Shown piece after piece: positions 35,725 through 44,186 of a DNA stretch of 49,015 nt. A model generated the notes under the pieces. That model was not told where the DNA came from. It saw only the letters and a program-made list of their open reading frames with translations, and searched no databases. The stretch is taken from the NCBI GenBank assembly GCA_016931035.1, contig JAFGFN010000123.1, positions 1 through 49,015 on the forward strand. Direction: 5' to 3'. Within the stretch, counting starts at the first letter, position 1, and the number at the start of each line of letters is the position of its first letter. The position numbers and the translations under genes are program-made. The DNA is from Candidatus Sumerlaeota bacterium. GTDB taxonomy: Bacteria > Sumerlaeota > Sumerlaeia > UBA8349.

Positions 35725-36831
35725 ATGCTCCAGGCGATCAAGCGAGTTCTCAAGCGCGGCGTGCGGATTCCCTTTTCCGATTTTCGGGTCCGCGTCGAGC
35801 GCGACAACTCGCCGCCCAGGCATCGCACCACTCACAGAGTCCTTCTGAACCGGATTCGATTCTTGATGGATCGGGTGCCGGAACTCAGGGAATTCGACCA
35901 TCCGTGCTTCGACGAAGACCAGGAGTACGCCGAACTCTTTCTGAGATTCGCCGACGACTTCATCCCCACCGTGCGCGAGTGCATGGACGAGACGCAGCGA
36001 CGGCGGCTGCTCCATTGGCTGCGCAGCGCCGTCAAGCACGACGGATACCGGCGGCAATTGGACCGTCTCGTCCAGGCGAGCGCGTTGCGGTGCGGCGTCC
36101 TGGACGAGCGCACCTGGGGTGCGTTGAAGGAGATGGAGGAGAACGGCAACAGCCCGGAAGACATCGCGCGTCTGCGCCGCGCCGTAGAGGAGCATGAAAG
36201 GAATTTCGAGTCGAGGACGCCGCACGTCGAGTTTATTCACCGGACTCGCGATCGGATCTACGAGCAGCGCGACAGAGCGCTGACGATCTACTTCCAAGAA
36301 CGGACCGACTTGATCGCGGGGAAGCGCGTCGTTCATTTCGCGCCCGAGAAGACGCTCGGCCGTTGGCTTCACGAGAACGCGAAAGCGCTGCGGATGGACT
36401 ACGTGACGGCGGACCCGTTCATGCGGAGGATCGGCCGGCGCGAGGACGTTCAGGAACTGAGTCTCTCGGATTGTTCGGTGGACTTCGTCATTTGCCATCA
36501 CGTGTTCGACGTGGTGCCCGACGACGCGCGAGCGATGAGAGAGATTGCGCGAGTCTTGAAACCCCACGGCATACTCCACGCGAGCTGTCACGAGAGCATG
36601 CAGAACGAAAGCGCGATCGAGTGGCTGGTCGAGGATACTTCGCTTCACAGCTACCTCCGCCATTACGGGCGCGATCTGAGCAAGCGTTTGAACCAGGCGG
36701 GGTTCGAGGTGACCGTGGACCGGACGTTTCTGGACATGAGTCCCGGGGAGCACCTGCGGCAAGGCACGATGCCGTTGCGAATCTACTTCTGTCGAAAACA
36801 CGGGCATCGGGAACCGACCGCAAACGCATGA
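35725..36831 (+). CDS. SAM-dependent methyltransferase with N-terminal helical extension
   Basis: Of 368 residues, the C-terminal part (about 190-365) is a class I methyltransferase: GKRVVHFAPEKTLGRWL replaces the usual glycine-rich motif I, then YVTADPFM, SLSDCSVDFVICHHVFDVVPD and ALREIARVLKPHGILH-like motif (MREIARVLKPHGILHASC). The first 190 residues are charged and helical, with no recognised domain. In a polysaccharide operon the likely target is a sugar hydroxyl of the repeat unit, but this is inferred from position. The ATG at 35725 follows AAGGGGA by about seven bases. The stop overlaps the GT2 start (ATGA). Confidence 0.85.
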   Translation: MLQAIKRVLKRGVRIPFSDFRVRVERDNSPPRHRTTHRVLLNRIRFLMDRVPELREFDHPCFDEDQEYAELFLRFADDFIPTVRECMDETQRRRLLHWLRSAVKHDGYRRQLDRLVQASALRCGVLDERTWGALKEMEENGNSPEDIARLRRAVEEHERNFESRTPHVEFIHRTRDRIYEQRDRALTIYFQERTDLIAGKRVVHFAPEKTLGRWLHENAKALRMDYVTADPFMRRIGRREDVQELSLSDCSVDFVICHHVFDVVPDDARAMREIARVLKPHGILHASCHESMQNESAIEWLVEDTSLHSYLRHYGRDLSKRLNQAGFEVTVDRTFLDMSPGEHLRQGTMPLRIYFCRKHGHREPTANA

Positions 36832-37784
36832 GCGATCCGACAACCAGCGTCATCGTCCCGACCTATAACCGGCCGAACGATCTCTCGGCCTGCATCGCGT
36901 CGCTCCTCGCCCAGACTCTTCGTCCCACCGAAATCATCGTGATCGACGACGGTCGGCCGGCCGGCTTCCCCCATCGGCCCGAATGCGAAGAGGCCGGCAT
37001 CCGGTGCATCTATCGCACGAAAGAGGTTCCGGGCCTGACGGCCTCGCGCAACCTGGGCATTCGTTTGGCCTCGGGCGACGTCGTCTTCTTTCTGGACGAC
37101 GACGTGGTTCTCTGCCCCGACTATATCGACGAAATCGTGCGCGTGTACCGAGAGTGCGACGCCGACGGGCGATTGGGCGGCGTGGGCGGATTGATCGCCA
37201 ACATGCCTCCGCTTCGATTCGACAACCGTTGTCTCTATTGGCTCAAACTCTTCTTCCTAACCTCCGGGCTCCGCGAGGGACGCGTACTCAGAAGCGGCTT
37301 CTTCGTCGACTTCGGCACGACTCCCTTCCCCTTGCGCCGTCCGACCCGCGTCGATTTCCTTTCCGGAGGAGTCAGCTCGTTCAAGAAGCGGGTCTTCGAC
37401 GAGTTCGCCTTTTCCGACGAGTACCGAGGGTACGGCCTCGGAGAGGACAAGGAATTCACTTGGCGCGTGAGCCGCAAATACGCTCTGTACGTCAACCCCG
37501 CCGCCAGCCTCGACCACAACGAAGCCCCTTCGATGCGTTACGACAAACGCAAGATGGGGCGGGCCTTCGTCGTCTTCCATCGCAAGTTCTTCATGGCGTT
37601 CTTGAACCGCGGTTTCGTCTCCCGCCTGTGGTTCTGGTACGCCGTCACGGGGTATCTGCTCGAGAGAATCCTGATCATGCTCGGCGCCCTCGGACGTCGG
37701 GGAGAGACCGGGCGAGTCATCGGGGTCTTGAGCGCGATCGCAGAAATACTGGGCGGCAAGAGCGACGAGAAAGCCGATTCGTGA
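36828..37784 (+). CDS. Glycosyltransferase family 2
   Basis: A 318-residue GT-A fold enzyme with SVIVPTYNRPNDL (7-19), the nucleotide-binding IVIDDG, the metal-binding triad FFLDDDVVL near 87-95, and an acceptor-side GYGLGEDKEFTWR with the catalytic-type acidic pair. One hydrophobic stretch near 265-285 may dock it to the membrane. It would add a sugar to the lipid-linked repeat on the cytoplasmic side. It overlaps the methyltransferase gene by four bases (ATGA) and the GT4 gene by four (GTGA). Confidence 0.92.
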   Translation: MSDPTTSVIVPTYNRPNDLSACIASLLAQTLRPTEIIVIDDGRPAGFPHRPECEEAGIRCIYRTKEVPGLTASRNLGIRLASGDVVFFLDDDVVLCPDYIDEIVRVYRECDADGRLGGVGGLIANMPPLRFDNRCLYWLKLFFLTSGLREGRVLRSGFFVDFGTTPFPLRRPTRVDFLSGGVSSFKKRVFDEFAFSDEYRGYGLGEDKEFTWRVSRKYALYVNPAASLDHNEAPSMRYDKRKMGRAFVVFHRKFFMAFLNRGFVSRLWFWYAVTGYLLERILIMLGALGRRGETGRVIGVLSAIAEILGGKSDEKADS

Positions 37785-38905
37785 TCCTTCATCTGAGACA
37801 GACCGAGGGGGGAGGGGGAGGCGCCGACCGCGTGATCGCGAACGTCTGCGCCGCGATCGACAAGGAGCGCTTTCCGTTTCACGTCGCTCTTCTGAGGCTG
37901 AAGACAAAGGACGTCTCTCCTCTTCTGGGCGAGATGGCGGAGCGCGGAGTCCCCGTCGGCGAATTCGCCGGCGGCAGACTCCTCGACCTGGGGCAATTGC
38001 GTTCGTTGGGCCGCTTGATACGCGACAAGGGAATCCGCCTTCTTCATTCCCATGACCCCAAGAGCGACGTGGTCGCGCGACTTCTCGCTCTCTTCCATCG
38101 ACGCGTCAAGACGGTGAGCACACTCCACGGGTGGGTCGGCGGCACGCGCAAGTCCGACTTCTACGTCCGGCTCGACTTGGCGGTGCTCCGCTCGTTCGAC
38201 AAGGTCATCGCCGTCTCGAACCGAAACGCCGAGATCGCCCGCCGCGCGGGAGTGCGGCGGATCGAGATCGTGCACAACGGAATCGACACGGACTGGTGGA
38301 GGACCGAGGGCGAGCGCGATCGGTTTTGCGACGGAGGCGCGGCCCCTTTCACCATCGGATTCGTCGGCCGCTTGAGCCGCGAGAAGGGGCCGTTGGACTT
38401 TGTGCGCCTGGCCGAAGCGATCCTTCGGAGAAATCGCGATTGCCGGTTTGTCGTCGCCGGGTCGGGACCGGAAGAGGGAAACGCGAAATCCTTGGCGAGA
38501 TCGCTCGGAATCGAGAGCGCCCTGCAGTTCCTCGGATTCCTCGATCCCGGCGCGCTTCGGTCTCTCTATCGCGAGATGGACGTTCTCGCGCTGACTTCGG
38601 CCACTGAGGGTCTTCCGATGAACGCCCTCGAAGCCTCGGCCATGAGAGTGTGCGTCGCCGCTTTCGACGTCGGCGGACTCCCCGAAGTGGTTGAAGACGA
38701 ACGCGACGGAATACTCGTCGGACAGGGGAACGTGGCGGGTCTGGCGGAGCGGATTGTGCGCTTGGCCGAGAATCCGGAGACGATCCGGGCAATGGGCGAA
38801 GAGGCCCGCCGCAAGATCGAAACACGGTTCTCGCTGCGCTCGTCGATTCGGCGAATCGAGGCGGTCTACGACAAACTGCTGGGGCGCGATCCCTCGCGTT
38901 CCTAG
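37781..38905 (+). CDS. Glycosyltransferase family 4
   Basis: A GT-B fold enzyme of 374 residues. The N-terminus (ILHLRQTEGGGGGADRV) has the Gly-rich acceptor loop of the family, followed by IRLLHSHDPKSDVVARL and AVSNRNAEIARRAG. The donor-binding half has HNGID (about 164-168), FTIGFVGRLSREKGPLDF and the E-x7-E-like region ALTSATEGLPMNALEASA. It should be a retaining transferase that builds the repeat unit. The GTG start overlaps the previous stop (GTGA) and lies just before the conserved beta-strand, so no longer start is needed. It is the last gene of the plus-strand operon and ends 19 bases before a convergent gene. Confidence 0.92.
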   Translation: MILHLRQTEGGGGGADRVIANVCAAIDKERFPFHVALLRLKTKDVSPLLGEMAERGVPVGEFAGGRLLDLGQLRSLGRLIRDKGIRLLHSHDPKSDVVARLLALFHRRVKTVSTLHGWVGGTRKSDFYVRLDLAVLRSFDKVIAVSNRNAEIARRAGVRRIEIVHNGIDTDWWRTEGERDRFCDGGAAPFTIGFVGRLSREKGPLDFVRLAEAILRRNRDCRFVVAGSGPEEGNAKSLARSLGIESALQFLGFLDPGALRSLYREMDVLALTSATEGLPMNALEASAMRVCVAAFDVGGLPEVVEDERDGILVGQGNVAGLAERIVRLAENPETIRAMGEEARRKIETRFSLRSSIRRIEAVYDKLLGRDPSRS

Positions 38906-38924
38906 CCCAGTCGGCGGCATGGAC

Positions 38925-40379
38925 TCACTCGAAGAGAAACCACTGGGACGCCGATGAGACAGGCGGATCGAACTCGTAGGCCCCGATGTCCCACGCCGCC
39001 ACGCCGTCCCAGTCCCCGTCCAAGGGGCGGATCTTCCCCTCTATATCCGTGGTTGGAGCGCCGACCGAGGTGCCTTTGTCGATGCCCGGCGAGAACCAGG
39101 TCGGACGGAAGTCGCCGCCCGTCTCGTCGACGAACATGGGATCGCCGAAGACCGGCTTCGTCCCGCTGGTCGTGACCGCCTCGCCGATTCTCAAGTCGTT
39201 CGTCCCATCGATCAGGTTGTTCTCCACGGTCACGTCCCACGGAACGCACAGAATCTGCCACTGGCCGTTGTCGCTGCAAATGTTGTTGCGGACGGAAATG
39301 GTCGTGTTGGCGGGATTCTCCGACGTCACGGCGATACCGCCGCCGTATCCGATGTACTCATGTTCGCCGTTGTTCCAGGTCGTGTTGTTGGCGATCACGA
39401 TGTCGCGCTTGATCCCGTCGCCCCCGCCCGCCAATCCACCCGACCAGTCCGTAACGATAATGCCGTGAATCCGGTTCTCGTAGAGCACGTTGTTGACGAC
39501 GACAATGTCCTCCATTTCTCCCTCGGTGTATTCGGCCGCGAGCGCCACGCCGGCGAACGTATGATGCACAATGTTGCCGCGCACCTCGACGTGACGGAGA
39601 TACTCAGAACCGGCATCGAGATAGATTCCCACCCTCACCAGGTCGTAGACGAGGTTGTCGAGAATCAGGCCGTTCGCGCTCTCCCCTTTCACGTCGATCC
39701 CTTCGCCGCCGAAGCCGACGTCCACCGGGCGATCGTATACCGTGTTGTCCTCGACGGTGAAGGTGCTGACCGAGTCGATGGTCAGGCATTCCTGGGTGTA
39801 CCCGCTTCCTTGGCAAGCGCGGCGAATGCGGTTCCCCCGGACGAGGATATTGCTGCTGTCGATAACCAAAATGCCGCACGCCCAACTCGTGTCGGAGGTG
39901 TTGTAGGAAAACGCAATGTGGTCCGAGTTGTCGGCAAAGAATCCGGCGTAGGCCGAGTTGACGGCGCGGAAACCTTCGATTCGTATATAGCTGGCGTCCC
40001 AGAGATGGAACATGCCGCCCCAGAACAGATCCGGAAGCGTATTCTCGCCGTCTAGAACGACGTTGTCGCCATGGTAGCGTTCGAACACGATCCACGCCTC
40101 GGGCGTGCCGTGGGAGCTGACAAAGACCTCTTCGTGGTACGTGCCCTCGCGCACGTAGACCGTGTCTCCCGGACCGGCGACGTCGGCGGCCTTCTGGATC
40201 GTGCGAAATGGATAGTCGAATTTCCCGGGCCCCTCGTCGCCTCCCCAAGGCGCGACAAAATAGTAGGTCGCCCATGAGACCCTGGCAAGGCACAGCAAGA
40301 TCCCGATTGCCACGGGAAGCGCCCACTTGGCCGTCTCCGGGAAACCCCTCTCGGCGCCTGGCGATACCGGATTCCGCAT
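38925..40379 (-). CDS. Secreted right-handed parallel beta-helix protein with WxLFE tail
   Basis: A signal peptide or signal anchor (about 18-37) precedes a DUF1565-like opening (YYFVAPWGGDEGPG, PGDTVYVREGTYHEE) and about twelve beta-helix coils rich in N-x-x and G-I motifs (for example SNILVRGNRIRR, HVEVRGNIVHHTF, ENNLIDGTNDLRIG), up to about residue 400. Such folds are common in polysaccharide lyases, epimerases and adhesins; no catalytic motif could be named. A closing segment (DGDWDGVAAWDIGAYEF) is typical of choice-of-anchor type secreted proteins. The last residues SASQWFLFE closely match those of the GH95 protein. It ends 19 bases from the GT4 gene and is probably in an operon with the gene upstream (8-base gap). 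Confidence 0.85.
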   Translation of the reverse strand: MRNPVSPGAERGFPETAKWALPVAIGILLCLARVSWATYYFVAPWGGDEGPGKFDYPFRTIQKAADVAGPGDTVYVREGTYHEEVFVSSHGTPEAWIVFERYHGDNVVLDGENTLPDLFWGGMFHLWDASYIRIEGFRAVNSAYAGFFADNSDHIAFSYNTSDTSWACGILVIDSSNILVRGNRIRRACQGSGYTQECLTIDSVSTFTVEDNTVYDRPVDVGFGGEGIDVKGESANGLILDNLVYDLVRVGIYLDAGSEYLRHVEVRGNIVHHTFAGVALAAEYTEGEMEDIVVVNNVLYENRIHGIIVTDWSGGLAGGGDGIKRDIVIANNTTWNNGEHEYIGYGGGIAVTSENPANTTISVRNNICSDNGQWQILCVPWDVTVENNLIDGTNDLRIGEAVTTSGTKPVFGDPMFVDETGGDFRPTWFSPGIDKGTSVGAPTTDIEGKIRPLDGDWDGVAAWDIGAYEFDPPVSSASQWFLFE

Positions 40380-40387
40380 GCTCCAAC

Positions 40388-41416
40388 TCAGTCTCGATAC
40401 GCTTTGCGCCCCTCGATGACGCGGAAACGCACGACGGGAATCTTGTTCAGGTCATCGAACTCGAAAAGAGAGCGCCACTCTTCACCGTCGGGGCCCAGGT
40501 TCTGGAAGTACAGTTTGAACGTCTCGGAGTTGTCTCCGTTGTACATCCCGTACTCCTGAAGCGCCCGGGCCACGACCTTGGCCGGTTGCGACAAACCCAG
40601 GGATTCGAGATCCAGATCCGGATCGAGTTGGAGGCGGGCCCCTTCGGGAATGAACTCGTGTCCGATCCCTTGTCCGTCGGTTCTCGACGCAGGCGGGCAG
40701 AACAGCTCCGTGGGCCCGCCGATGGTCGCCGACTTGCGATTGATGGGGCTGGCGAACACAAGAGCGTGTCGGATGACACCGGCTTGGATTTCTTCGGGCC
40801 GCACCAGTCCGGCGACGAGCGGCATCCCCGATCCTCGAGCGCCATAAGTCCACCAGTAGTCTCCCTCGAAAGCGTTCCGATACCCCGGACCGTCCAGGTC
40901 CCAGATATCCAAACGACTCGCCTGCCACCGCTTGGACGACAGCCGTTTGGCGCAAGAGAAATCCCAGCTCTTGCGCAGTACGGGATCGACCAGGAGCATG
41001 TGTCCGTCCTCGGCGGGATCGGGCCAGACTCCCGACGGAATCGGGATGTCCACGGCGACGCCGTCGCCATCGGGATCTACTCCAGGGTTCAGAGCGTCGG
41101 ACGTCGTCTGGACCTGCACGTTCGGACAGTCCTCGGCTTTGATCACAAACAGAGGGATCGTCCATCTCGCGTAGTCCGCTTTCAACGGCGGGCAATTCAC
41201 GCGCAGCGCATCGACAATCAGGGCCGAATCCGGGTCGATCCCCGCGTCGGGCGGGATCGGCGTGTTCCAGGGCGAATCCGACGCAAAGGCCGAAAAATCG
41301 GGAGGCAGCGACATGCCGAGGTACCCCTTCGGCACACGGTCCCTCCCAGTCGCGATCGCCGCGGCCAGCGCAAGAATCGCGACCACGCCGCCAACGGCAA
41401 GCAGTGTTCTTCTCAT
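40388..41416 (-). CDS. Secreted protein of unknown family (SPWNTPI type)
   Basis: From the Met at 41416 (MRRTLLAVGG) the protein is 342 residues, with an N-terminal signal peptide (about 4-24). The mature part starts with SDSPWNTPIPPDAGIDPDS and has calcium-loop-like DPDGDGVAVDIP, then LDIWDLDGPGYRN, YWWTYGARGSGMP and a conserved-looking IRHALVFASPINR. The pattern recalls uncharacterised secreted proteins of soil and freshwater bacteria, but no named domain was recognised. It sits next to the beta-helix gene within the exopolysaccharide locus, so a role in polymer trimming or binding is possible but unproven. The 113 bases upstream hold no visible gene. Confidence 0.78.
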   Translation of the reverse strand: MRRTLLAVGGVVAILALAAAIATGRDRVPKGYLGMSLPPDFSAFASDSPWNTPIPPDAGIDPDSALIVDALRVNCPPLKADYARWTIPLFVIKAEDCPNVQVQTTSDALNPGVDPDGDGVAVDIPIPSGVWPDPAEDGHMLLVDPVLRKSWDFSCAKRLSSKRWQASRLDIWDLDGPGYRNAFEGDYWWTYGARGSGMPLVAGLVRPEEIQAGVIRHALVFASPINRKSATIGGPTELFCPPASRTDGQGIGHEFIPEGARLQLDPDLDLESLGLSQPAKVVARALQEYGMYNGDNSETFKLYFQNLGPDGEEWRSLFEFDDLNKIPVVRFRVIEGRKAYRD

Positions 41417-41529
41417 GGCTCGGTTCCTCCTCGTCTTTCCCAAACGTTGCGTTCGCGCCGTCGGCGAGCCCTCGGCGTTTCTTCTCTCCGGTCCGGGCTC
41501 GGCGCCGAGTCGACACCGGATTCCGGACA

Positions 41530-42720
41530 CTATTCCAAGTCGGCCTTGAGCGGATTCCACTTCGCGACGCTGCGTCCGCGCAGGAAGTCGGCCAGCCCGC
41601 CGAGCATGCCGAGATTGCCCAGACAGAAGTAGAATGCCAAGCTCGATGCCCTATCGAGAACTCCCGAGTGTTCGAGGAAGGAGCGGTTTCGCAAAGGCCA
41701 GCGACAGATCGCCAACGCATAGAACGCCGCCTGGGCCAGGAGCAGGAACAAGAAGAGCTGCGATACGCGAATCAGCATGGCCGTACTGACGAACAGCAGA
41801 ACGAGAGATACGGGAAGAAGTCGGCGCACGATCTTGTTCACGAACAGGTTTGCCGAGAACACTCCGTGCCGGAACGGGTTGAGGACTTCTCGACACAGCC
41901 AAATTCCTCTCAGACTCTGAGAGGTGATTCGTCTTCGCCGCTCCAGCTCGTGGTCGGCGTCACGCGCCGGAGCGGGAATTCGCGCGAGCGCCTTGTTTTC
42001 GAACACGAAGCGGAATCCCTGTTTGACGACGCACAACAGGACGAAGGAATCGTCCGTCACGGCGTCGGCGATGGGTTGCAGGAGCGCTCTGCGAACCGCG
42101 TAGAGCTTGCCGTCGTTCGACGTCACGCTGCCCGAGCGGCTTTCGAGGCGCTTGAGAAAGCTGTCGAATCTCACGTAGAAGCCCTGCGCGTGAGTCATTC
42201 GTCCGTCGCGTTCCCGAATCGCGCGTTGCCCGCAGCACCCCCCGACCGTGGGGTCCGCGAAACGTTCGACGAGGCGGCGCAGAGCGTCGCGCGAAAGAGC
42301 GGCGTCCGCATCGCTGAAGACAAGGATGTCGGCCGAACACGCGGCCGCGGCTTCGTTGAGGCCGCGAATCTTGCCGTGATGCTCGCCGCTCGCGATGATG
42401 CGAAGACGATCGCTCTCGAACTCTCGTGCGATCGTCTCGGTCCGGTCCGTCGATCCGTCCGAATAGACCAGGAGTTCGAACTTGTCGGGAGGATAGTCGA
42501 GCGACAGCGAATTCCGGATCTTGTCCTCGATCAGGGCCTCTCCGTTGCGCACAACGACGATCATGGCGACCCTCGGCAACTCGCCCGAGCGCGGGGGCGC
42601 TTTCCTTCGCCGCAACGCGCACGAGAGGAAGACCGCCGCCGGGTAGAAGATGAAATTGGCCGTCGCTCCGAACACGGAGACCAAGAACAACGCCGTCGCC
42701 GTCGCGTTCCAGGGGGTCAT
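41530..42720 (-). CDS. Membrane glycosyltransferase family 2 (processive-type)
   Basis: The 396-residue protein starts with one membrane helix (about 8-34), then the GT2 domain with VAMIVVVRNGEALIEDKI, VYSDGSTDRTE, the DxD as FSDADAALS, GVCG-like GGCCGQRA, and the acceptor motif near TDDSFVL. The donor-side ERRRRITSQSLRG takes the place of Q-x-x-R-W. Two to three membrane helices follow (about 300-380). Its build is that of cellulose/hyaluronan-synthase-like enzymes or of single-sugar transferases of capsule loci. The ATG overlaps the wzy-like stop by four bases (ATGA). It is the last gene of the minus-strand operon. Confidence 0.9.
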   Translation of the reverse strand: MTPWNATATALFLVSVFGATANFIFYPAAVFLSCALRRRKAPPRSGELPRVAMIVVVRNGEALIEDKIRNSLSLDYPPDKFELLVYSDGSTDRTETIAREFESDRLRIIASGEHHGKIRGLNEAAAACSADILVFSDADAALSRDALRRLVERFADPTVGGCCGQRAIRERDGRMTHAQGFYVRFDSFLKRLESRSGSVTSNDGKLYAVRRALLQPIADAVTDDSFVLLCVVKQGFRFVFENKALARIPAPARDADHELERRRRITSQSLRGIWLCREVLNPFRHGVFSANLFVNKIVRRLLPVSLVLLFVSTAMLIRVSQLFLFLLLAQAAFYALAICRWPLRNRSFLEHSGVLDRASSLAFYFCLGNLGMLGGLADFLRGRSVAKWNPLKADLE

Positions 42721-44186
42721 ACGCGTCCCCCTTCCGGCGCCGACGCCTCGCTCGGAGGCTCGGCACGCGGCGCCATCGAGAGAGTAAGCGCGATCTGCGA
42801 GATGCCGACGGAGACCCAGAGGTATTTGTGATACAGGGCCGAAATGAAAAACAAGTAAAGCGAGATCGTCAGGAAACTGTAGAAGTACGCCTTAGTGAGC
42901 GACGCCTCCACCTCCCTGCCGGAATGCTTGAAGCACCAAAACGCCCCGCGGTAATTGGCGAAGGCGCGCAACAGGATGGCGACGAAGAAGATCAGTCCTC
43001 CGAGTCCGCACCCGACGAGCGTCTCGAGATAGGTGTTGTGCGCGTAGCGAAACCGGCTCTCTTCGTCGTCATCTCCGTAGTAGAACGCATAGATGGAACG
43101 GCCGTACAGGTCTTTGAACGTTCCCGGACCGGCGCCTATGAGGGGGCGGATCTTGAACTGCTCCCACCCGAAGGTCACATAAGACCGCCTTCGCACGATG
43201 GACGGATCGGTCGGGTCGCGGACGGTTCGTTGCCGCTGCCAGAAGCTGGCGGGAACCACGATGGCGGCGACGACCACCACCGTCAACGTGCCGATCATGA
43301 GAAGCCCCAAGTGCTTGGGACGAAGCCGTCGCCCGTAGTCGAGCAACAAGACGGCGAGGAGAAGGGCGCCCAGCAACGCCCCGCTGCGCGAGTAGGTGAG
43401 GATGACGGCGTAGAGATTGATCAGAAGCAGAGAAAGGGCGAGTACGATTCTCCCTCTCGTCCTCGCCGTCGCGATCGCGTGGAAGAGAAGAGGGACGGAA
43501 AAGAGCGCCATCGCCGACATCAGATTGGGATCGCTCGATCCGCCGGTCGCGCGCAGCACGTCCGACGGTCCTCGATCGAGACCGTATTGGGCGAGGAACG
43601 AGATGTGAAACACCGCGCCGATGATGGACAGCAGCGAACAGATCGACATCCCCCCGACGATAATGCGAGGCAGGATCCTGTAGTATCCCTTCCCTTCCGA
43701 CGCGAAAACGAGCGTCAAGGCGAGAAAGACGTAGCCCACCGCGATGCGCCGCAGCTCGTTGAAGGCGGTGAAGCGGTACGGCGAGACCACGGATGAAAGA
43801 AGGCCGAGCATGGCGAAAGCGATGAGCAACGGCCAGAGGTTCGAGCCGATTCGAGGCGTCCTGCGCTTGTCCGCCACCATGGCGACGAACACCACGAGCA
43901 GGATCCAAAGGCCGAGCGGCTTGGATATGGTCAGCGCCTGAGACGTGGCCGACAACTTGCGCAGGAAATCGAACGGGATGAGGAAAACGATCAGATAATA
44001 TCCGGCTTGGGGGAAGATCCAGAAGACCACCAGCGCGGAAAGGCCGAGGGCGGGCAAAACGGCCGCGCTGTAAAAGGGGGAAACGAGCAGCACCCACGCC
44101 AACGCCACCAGGACGACGACCGCAAGTCCCGGAATAAAGACATCACTCGGATTGACGGCGGTCCGGGCTCTCATGCTTGTCAGCAA
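42717..44186 (-). CDS. Wzy/WaaL-like O-antigen polymerase or ligase
   Basis: The 489-residue protein has about 11-12 hydrophobic segments and the O-antigen ligase domain: ILTYSRSGALLGALL (about 257-271), a large periplasmic loop with LIGAGPGTFKDLYG, and the hallmark YAHNTYLETLVGCGLGG (about 385-401). It would join repeat units at the outer face of the inner membrane, as polymerase or ligase; in a locus with Wza, Wzc and Wzx, polymerase is more likely. A TTG at 44186 has AAGGAG at ideal distance and overlaps the previous stop by seven bases; an ATG at 44174 is the alternative start. Confidence 0.88.
   Translation of the reverse strand: MLTSMRARTAVNPSDVFIPGLAVVVLVALAWVLLVSPFYSAAVLPALGLSALVVFWIFPQAGYYLIVFLIPFDFLRKLSATSQALTISKPLGLWILLVVFVAMVADKRRTPRIGSNLWPLLIAFAMLGLLSSVVSPYRFTAFNELRRIAVGYVFLALTLVFASEGKGYYRILPRIIVGGMSICSLLSIIGAVFHISFLAQYGLDRGPSDVLRATGGSSDPNLMSAMALFSVPLLFHAIATARTRGRIVLALSLLLINLYAVILTYSRSGALLGALLLAVLLLDYGRRLRPKHLGLLMIGTLTVVVVAAIVVPASFWQRQRTVRDPTDPSIVRRRSYVTFGWEQFKIRPLIGAGPGTFKDLYGRSIYAFYYGDDDEESRFRYAHNTYLETLVGCGLGGLIFFVAILLRAFANYRGAFWCFKHSGREVEASLTKAYFYSFLTISLYLFFISALYHKYLWVSVGISQIALTLSMAPRAEPPSEASAPEGGRV

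Noticed and set aside
36363..36827. Longer start for the GT2 gene
   Set aside because: The extra 155 residues overlap the methyltransferase domain in another frame and the ATG at 36828 begins directly at the GT2 fold with an ATGA overlap.
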